Assembly (NCBI GenBank): GCA_018056205.1
Contig: JAGPGC010000027.1
Location: 1-10,663 of the forward strand
Source: Candidatus Atribacteria bacterium
GTDB taxonomy: Bacteria; Atribacterota; Atribacteria; Atribacterales; Atribacteraceae
Length of the DNA stretch: 10,663 nucleotides
Reading direction: 5' to 3'
The position numbers were made by a program, and so were the translations under genes. Positions 6,347 through 10,663 of this stretch are shown in pieces (the stretch's first letter is position 1; every line of letters begins with the position of its first letter). The notes under the pieces are model-generated. The model did not search any database. It saw only the letters and a list, made by a program, of their open reading frames with translations, and was not told the origin of the DNA.

Positions 6347-8012
6347 TGCTAAAGTAAGTTTGTCCACCTTCTTCTCCTAAACCATAATCTAATCGTATTG
6401 GTCCAAGGGGGGTATCGAATCGCAAACCGACACCATAACCAAACTTAATGTCATCAAATCGGATTGGATCATCCAAAACCCAGGCATAACCGGCATCACC
6501 AAAAACTACTAATTGAGTACTTTCAGCAATATCCCAACGATATTCTGCATTAAAAACCAGCATTTTTTCTCCTTCAAACTCGGATAAGTCATATCCTCGA
6601 AGGGTATTCACACCACCAACCGAAAATTTTTCATAATCAGGAAGGGTGGTATCGGCTATTCCACCCATCAGACGCAGGGCAAGAACGGTATCCTGGCCAG
6701 TGTCTATATAATTCCTCAAGTCCAATATATATTTGTTATAATCGTTATCTCCACCTAAAAATCTACCGGCAATCTCAGCCTGAGCAATTCCATACCATCC
6801 ATTATGGGGATTAAAAACATCATCTCGAGTATCATAAATAATCATTGGCGTAATAGAGTTGGTTACTCCACCTCGATCTGGAATTTCTCCTTCCAAAGCA
6901 GTAAGCATTATATTTTCAGTTTTGTAGCTCAGTCTCCACCTCCAATAATCAGAAAATTCCCTTCCAAATACAACTTGGCCACCCACTCTTTCTTCCTCAT
7001 ATCTGCCAATGATTGCTCCTTCTTCTCGATTTTTTCTCTCGCGTATTTGATCATACACCGAGAGTGAAAAAAAGGTTGGCGAATCAAAAAGCCAAGGTTC
7101 TTCAAAATAGAGTCGATACAAAGTCCTTGAACCAAATTCATAACGTAATTCCAGTTTCTGAGCATTTCCACCAAAATTACTTTCCTGATAACGAATAAAA
7201 CCTAACCATCCATCTTCGGTGTTATAGCCAACTCCCAATCCGGCTTCACCAGTTAGCTTCTCAACAACTTTTATAATAATAATTACTTTATCAGTATCAC
7301 TACCTGGTTCTATTTTCATATTAATATCATCAAAAAAACCTAAGTTATAAATAGCTCTCATGCTTTTCTTGATTTCAGAAAAGTCAAATTTTGATGGGGT
7401 TTCGAAAGAAAGCTCCCGAAGTAAAACATAATCTTTGGTTTTCTCGGTTCCTTCAATTTTAATTTGTTCTACAATCCCTTCATGAATCGTAAATTTCAAA
7501 ATCCCATCGGAAGTAAAATCGGTACCATCTATTGCAGTAATCATATAACCATTATTGCTATATAACGCTTTTATCCGACCTAAATCATTTTGAAATATCT
7601 TCCAATTCATAACCTGACCGGGCACTAAAATCATGGCTGAACGAATTTCTTCGGTAGTCATTTGCGTGTTTCCCTGGACTTCAATCTCCTTCAGAATTTG
7701 ATTTTCTTCAACTTTAAATATAAGTTCTATCCCATCCGGATATTGCTTGGTATCAACCCAAACCTTGGTAAAATAGCCCAGATCAAATATCGATTTAATA
7801 TCACTTTTAATTCTTTCCTGATCAAAAGGTTCTTTGAGGGATATCGAAATTGCCGACAATATAAGCTGGGTATTGATGTTCTTATTGCCCTCAACCCTTA
7901 TAGCTACTATAGGAGGACCATTTTGCGCCCAAGTTAATTGGTTTACCGAGGTTAAAATAAAAAAAACGGAAATAAAACCGATTAAAAGAACCTTTAAATA
8001 ATAATGCCGCAT
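6330..8012 (-). CDS. bamA: Outer-membrane protein assembly factor BamA (Omp85), three-POTRA form
   Basis: Omp85-family outer-membrane insertase, core of the BAM machine. Residues 1-29 are a signal peptide (hydrophobic 6-22, cleavage likely after TWA at 27-29). Three POTRA domains follow at about 34-104, 105-179 and 180-252, each starting with an I-x-V-x-G-x or similar strand (IRVEGN, IEVQGN, IKIEGT) and holding the LGYF/NNGY/LGFF helix-end motif. The barrel spans about 253-560 and contains FEEPWLFD (303-310), the loop-6 motif LRGYD (471-475) within VGGVNTLRGYD, the FGDAGYAW strand (504-511), the DTPLGPIRLDYG strand (533-544) and a C-terminal phenylalanine in SIGQTF. At 560 residues it is much shorter than E. 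coli BamA (810, five POTRAs). TamA also has three POTRAs, but the barrel motifs and the adjacent skp and lpxD genes favour BamA. A GGAGGG site lies 11 nt before the ATG. Confidence 0.94.
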   Translation of the reverse strand: MRHYYLKVLLIGFISVFFILTSVNQLTWAQNGPPIVAIRVEGNKNINTQLILSAISISLKEPFDQERIKSDIKSIFDLGYFTKVWVDTKQYPDGIELIFKVEENQILKEIEVQGNTQMTTEEIRSAMILVPGQVMNWKIFQNDLGRIKALYSNNGYMITAIDGTDFTSDGILKFTIHEGIVEQIKIEGTEKTKDYVLLRELSFETPSKFDFSEIKKSMRAIYNLGFFDDINMKIEPGSDTDKVIIIIKVVEKLTGEAGLGVGYNTEDGWLGFIRYQESNFGGNAQKLELRYEFGSRTLYRLYFEEPWLFDSPTFFSLSVYDQIRERKNREEGAIIGRYEEERVGGQVVFGREFSDYWRWRLSYKTENIMLTALEGEIPDRGGVTNSITPMIIYDTRDDVFNPHNGWYGIAQAEIAGRFLGGDNDYNKYILDLRNYIDTGQDTVLALRLMGGIADTTLPDYEKFSVGGVNTLRGYDLSEFEGEKMLVFNAEYRWDIAESTQLVVFGDAGYAWVLDDPIRFDDIKFGYGVGLRFDTPLGPIRLDYGLGEEGGQTYFSIGQTF

Positions 8013-8023
8013 AAAGCATCATT

Positions 8024-8029
8024 CCCTCC
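8024..8029 (-). promoter_or_regulatory. Ribosome binding site of bamA
   Basis: GGAGGG on the minus strand, 11 nt before the ATG at 8012. Two other ATG triplets at 8019 and 8022 lie between it and the chosen start but are out of the bamA frame; the chosen ATG gives a proper signal peptide. Confidence 0.6.
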
Positions 8030-8064
8030 ATTTCCAACTTGGTTTTTAACTCATTTATCAAGGT

Positions 8065-8092
8065 ATTACAAGGAGTTTACTCTCTGATTCAA
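8065..8092 (-). promoter_or_regulatory. Candidate sigma70-type promoter for bamA and the lpx genes
   Basis: On the minus strand TTGAAT (8087-8092) is followed after 16 nt by TGTAAT (8065-8070), matching the -35 consensus at four of six and the -10 consensus at five of six positions. The -10 box ends 52 nt before the bamA ATG, leaving a short leader with a GGAGGG ribosome site. Position fits a main promoter for the bamA-skp-lpx series, which is otherwise separated from tamB by a long gap. AT-rich DNA gives many chance matches, so this is only a candidate. Confidence 0.4.
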
Positions 8093-8326
8093 TTTATTTA
8101 GTTTTAATATCCTTTCCCTATATTTAAAAGGTTCCCTTGTTTACCTAAAAAACAAGAGAAGCCTCTCATCCTCATCTAAAAATTCTCCAAAATCAATTAT
8201 GAATATTTTATCATTCAAAATTAATCTTTTAAAAACATAATAATCCCTCATGCCGCCAAGCAGCACCGGATGACATTGAAAAAATTTACCTTAAACCATC
8301 CTGGCGAGAAACCTAACCGTTCTTTA

Positions 8327-8352
8327 CTCATCACTGTTCACTCTCATCACTG
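8327..8352. repeat. Short direct repeat CTCATCACTG, two copies 16 nt apart
   Basis: CTCATCACTG occurs exactly at 8327-8336 and again at 8343-8352, separated by TTCACT. A variant differing at two positions (CTAATCACTC) occurs at 8540-8549, beyond the inverted repeat. Function unknown; such short-period TCACT-type repeats may be slippage products or remnants of a dispersed intergenic repeat. Confidence 0.6.
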
Positions 8353-8474
8353 ATTGATGTATTTAACAAATAGACTTTCATGTTACTTTCGCCACACCTG
8401 ATAAGAATGAAAATATAACCCACCCCTACACCCTCCCCCGAGGGGAATAGAGAATTAAATAGTGAAAAGCTTTT

Positions 8475-8529
8475 AAAGAAACTCCCCCTCCCTGCGTAGG
8501 GTGTCACGGAGCGATGAGAAAGTTTCTTT
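8475..8529. repeat. Inverted repeat with 9-bp perfect arms and GC-rich core
   Basis: AAAGAAACT (8475-8483) is the exact reverse complement of AGTTTCTTT (8521-8529). The 37-nt core is GC-rich compared with its surroundings and holds a small stem CCCT/AGGG (8490-8493 with 8498-8501). It lies 49 nt past the tamB stop. On the plus strand it is followed by CATTTTTTT; on the minus strand it is followed by AAAAGC, so it is a poor terminator for tamB. It may be a dispersed palindromic (REP- or MITE-like) element or a transcript-end structure. Confidence 0.5.
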
Positions 8530-8577
8530 CATTTTTTTACTAATCACTCTTACTTGTTACTTTATTTTCAGTGTAGA

Positions 8578-10663
8578 TTAAAATCTGGCTTTAAATTCTA
8601 ATTCCCAACCATATTTGCCATTGGAACCAAACTCAGACTTGAAAGACCATTCCCGATTAAGATCGAGTTCCAGATTCCAAGTAGAATTATCTCCTCCACT
8701 TAAGTCATGAGTATAACTTATTGAAGCATTTTCTCCAAGTGCTTTTTCCAATTCTATACCATAAAATCCTTTATTTTCTGGATTGGGTGCTACTAACTCT
8801 ATACTATCAAAAAAGAGTACGTTTTTTAAACCCGTTTCTTTCATTCCCAAGAAAAAGCGTAAAGCACTTAACAGATGGGGTTCAAGGTCTAAAGTATCTA
8901 AAGATTGGTAGGCTTCTTTATCCCCAACAAATAACAGTGAAAGGATTTCTTCTTGTATAAGAGGTGGTTCAGATTGGAGTTTCATCTCATATTCATCTAA
9001 TGGTCCATCGGCTTTAAGAATAATATCATTATGATTTACTTCAATTTGTCCTTCCAAATGAATTTGAGGAATTAAACCAAAATAATCACCGAATACCACA
9101 TACCCTTGAATGGGAATTGTTCTCATAACTAAATCATAGGTTCCTTCAACAACCTCCAAACGACCCTTGATTTTCATAGAATCTTCACTGTTGTCCAAAA
9201 CTAATTCACCAGTTAGTTTTAAATCTAAAAACTGAGTCTTTACTCGAAAAGTATCATCGGTTTTTAAAACAAGTTTCAATTTTAGTGGAATATTCTGGAA
9301 TGATTTATCTAAATTTTGAAAAATTACTGTGGAGCTTTGGCTTTGGTCTAAATGGGTGGTATCAATGAAACCATTTTTTACTTGAATGACCCCTTCAGCT
9401 TGAAGGTCAGAAAGCAGGCCTCGAAGAGTGACTTTCCCTTGCCAATAACCCTGGAAATAATCAAATTGCCCTAATAAACTATTTTTACCACTGATATTAA
9501 AAGTTAGATTGACCCCGGTTTCTTCCACTGTTCCTTCAGTGGTAAAATCAAAACCTAACCATTGACCATGACCCTTAGATATCAATAATTCTTTTCCTTT
9601 TACTTTGGAATATATGTCTTCTAACTGAATTAGCTCTTTCCCCTTCTGCATAACCTTTCCTTGGTTTATTTGAATCCAACCCTCATATTGAGGTTTATTA
9701 ATTGTACCTGATAGGTTCAGCTCAGTATTACCAGCTAAATATACATCAATACCATAATCAGGAAAAGATAGATCGTCATCATATTGACCAGTAAATTGGC
9801 CTTGAATGATTTGGTCTTTCAGGTTGTAATATCCTTTGCCGATAAGATTAATATTTCGGGCATTCTCTTTTAAATGAATTTGTTGAATATCAATTTGGTC
9901 ATTCTTCAAACTTCCCTGAATAAAACCGGTAAAATCCAGAAATTCACCAACTTTAAGATTGAGGTTTTGACTTTTAATGAACCAAATTTTTTTAGATACA
10001 TCCAGCTGCGCTTCAATATCTGCCTGACCGACAACTTGGTAACCGCCTTCGATTTCCTGTTCAAAATGGGCACCTTGAATTTGAATAATTCCTTTTTTGA
10101 GAATTTCCGGGTTTAAATACCGTTCTAAGCTAATCTTCTCCTTCTCTTTAGGAAGGTTACTTACTCCTTCAATAACAATTTGAAAAGATTCTCCCAGTGG
10201 TTGTCCTTGATAGGTTAGACCTTCCCCTTGGCCACTCATTCCAAAAGCTACCTTATCCCATAATCCCTGAGCTTTTAACGATATTTCCTGAATTGTACCC
10301 TGAAATTGATAAACATTTTCAGGAAACACAAGATTGCTAATAGTCCCTATCAAATTGATTTCTTTAAAGGGAATGACTTCCCCTGAAACTGATAAATTTC
10401 CTCCTAATATTTGTGTCTTACATTTCTCAATGATGATTTCATTTGGTGATATTTCACCTCGAAATTCGAAATCAGTTCCTGACCATTTTTCATAATTCCA
10501 TACCGGTGAGTAGAAGTCACCGGTGATTTTCCATTGACCTTTAGAATATTGAAATTCTCCAGAACCTTCTCCAAGTATTTCGAAAGTCCTTTCAGCAATT
10601 GGAAAAGTAAAAGCAAAGTCTTTAAAACGAATCCACCCCTTCAAATTTTCGTATTCTTTTTCG
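8578..10663 (-). CDS. tamB: TamB-like (DUF490) translocation/assembly protein, 5'-truncated by window edge
   Basis: The C-terminal part of a large TamB/AsmA-like protein; about 694 residues are visible and the frame stays open to the window edge, so the N-terminal anchor and true start lie outside. The visible chain is a long run of repeating amphipathic beta-strands (patterns such as GxxxVxGxxxxxx and IQIxxGxxxxx), typical of the taco-shaped beta-groove of TamB, YhdP and other bridge-like lipid-transfer proteins. The last 300 residues resemble the TamB C-terminal domain (DUF490): LKLVLKTDDTFRVKTQFLDL, VEGTYDLVMRTIPIQGYVVF, and PLIQEEILSLLFVG about 125 residues from the end, finishing in an aromatic-ending strand ELEFKARF. 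In E. coli TamB is held in the inner membrane, reaches across the periplasm to TamA and is linked to phospholipid transport and autotransporter assembly. A TTG at 10642-10644 is merely an internal Leu codon. bamA lies downstream after a 565-nt gap. Confidence 0.88.
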   Translation of the reverse strand, partial: EKEYENLKGWIRFKDFAFTFPIAERTFEILGEGSGEFQYSKGQWKITGDFYSPVWNYEKWSGTDFEFRGEISPNEIIIEKCKTQILGGNLSVSGEVIPFKEINLIGTISNLVFPENVYQFQGTIQEISLKAQGLWDKVAFGMSGQGEGLTYQGQPLGESFQIVIEGVSNLPKEKEKISLERYLNPEILKKGIIQIQGAHFEQEIEGGYQVVGQADIEAQLDVSKKIWFIKSQNLNLKVGEFLDFTGFIQGSLKNDQIDIQQIHLKENARNINLIGKGYYNLKDQIIQGQFTGQYDDDLSFPDYGIDVYLAGNTELNLSGTINKPQYEGWIQINQGKVMQKGKELIQLEDIYSKVKGKELLISKGHGQWLGFDFTTEGTVEETGVNLTFNISGKNSLLGQFDYFQGYWQGKVTLRGLLSDLQAEGVIQVKNGFIDTTHLDQSQSSTVIFQNLDKSFQNIPLKLKLVLKTDDTFRVKTQFLDLKLTGELVLDNSEDSMKIKGRLEVVEGTYDLVMRTIPIQGYVVFGDYFGLIPQIHLEGQIEVNHNDIILKADGPLDEYEMKLQSEPPLIQEEILSLLFVGDKEAYQSLDTLDLEPHLLSALRFFLGMKETGLKNVLFFDSIELVAPNPENKGFYGIELEKALGENASISYTHDLSGGDNSTWNLELDLNREWSFKSEFGSNGKYGWELEFKARF

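Larger units (their letters stand above)
8013..8577. other. Intergenic region tamB-bamA, 565 bp, with promoter and repeat patchwork
   Basis: No convincing coding frame on either strand; the longest ATG-initiated frames are only a dozen or so codons. The bamA-proximal third (8013-8100) holds a ribosome site and a promoter-like pair. Near 8136-8156 there is a 7-bp inverted repeat (CTTGTTT/AAACAAG) without a U-run on either side. From about 8250 to 8540 the base composition becomes mixed: a short-period direct repeat (8327-8352), a GC-rich stretch at 8421-8445 containing a 5-bp stem TCCCC/GGGGA, and a 9-bp inverted repeat around a GC-rich core (8475-8529). No clear rho-independent terminator for tamB is seen directly after its stop. 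Confidence 0.7.

Noticed and set aside
7662..7937. Plus-strand open frame of 91 codons inside bamA
   Set aside because: Antisense to the conserved POTRA region and without recognisable features; explained by AT-rich codon composition.
6330..8012. Assignment as TamA instead of BamA
   Set aside because: Three POTRAs and a tamB neighbour fit TamA, but the barrel motifs, the adjacency to skp and lpxD and the cluster order fit BamA better. A dual role is kept as an idea in the findings.
8136..8156. 7-bp inverted repeat CTTGTTT/AAACAAG as a terminator
   Set aside because: Neither strand has a U-run after the stem; the stem is AT-rich and can arise by chance.
10642..10644. TTG as the start of the tamB-like protein
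   Set aside because: The frame continues open to the window edge with ordinary coding sequence (EKEYEN before it) and TamB proteins are much longer, so this is an internal Leu codon.

Overview
This window is almost entirely one minus-strand block of outer-membrane biogenesis genes from a diderm bacterium with AT-rich DNA (roughly 35-40 % G+C by eye). In transcription order (right to left) it carries the 3' part of a tamB-like gene, a 565-bp non-coding gap, then bamA, skp/ompH, lpxD, lpxC, lpxA, lpxI, lpxB and a second, divergent lpxB-like glycosyltransferase gene. No plus-strand gene, RNA gene, mobile element or CRISPR array is supported.

The order tamB - bamA - skp - lpxD - lpxC - lpxA - lpxI - lpxB resembles the outer-membrane gene clusters known from diderm lineages of the Terrabacteria side of the tree (Negativicutes, Halanaerobiales, Synergistota, Atribacterota). 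Use of LpxI (DUF1009) rather than LpxH, a short three-POTRA BamA and low G+C fit such a source. An Atribacterota-like or Halanaerobiales-like genome is my best guess, but this is inference and no phylogenetic marker is present.

The genes make a coherent unit. LpxA, LpxC, LpxD, LpxI and LpxB carry out the first five steps of the Raetz pathway, from UDP-GlcNAc to the tetra-acylated lipid A disaccharide phosphate. Skp escorts outer-membrane proteins across the periplasm, BamA inserts them, and TamB is a periplasm-spanning protein linked to envelope assembly and lipid transport. LpxK, KdtA/WaaA, MsbA and FabZ are not in the window. From lpxD to the last gene the reading frames are tightly packed: lpxC/lpxA, lpxA/lpxI, lpxI/lpxB and lpxB/GT overlap by 8, 11, 23 and 17 nt, and several starts are GTG or TTG, which points to translational coupling.

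The gap at 8013-8577 holds a plausible sigma70-type promoter for bamA next to a patchwork of short direct and inverted repeats and a local GC-rich patch. A second candidate promoter lies at the bamA-skp junction. The points most worth a second look are the LpxB paralogue that keeps the donor-side motifs but lacks the LpxB acceptor-side motifs, the missing canonical start codon of lpxC, and lpxC occupying the slot usually held by (or shared with) fabZ.
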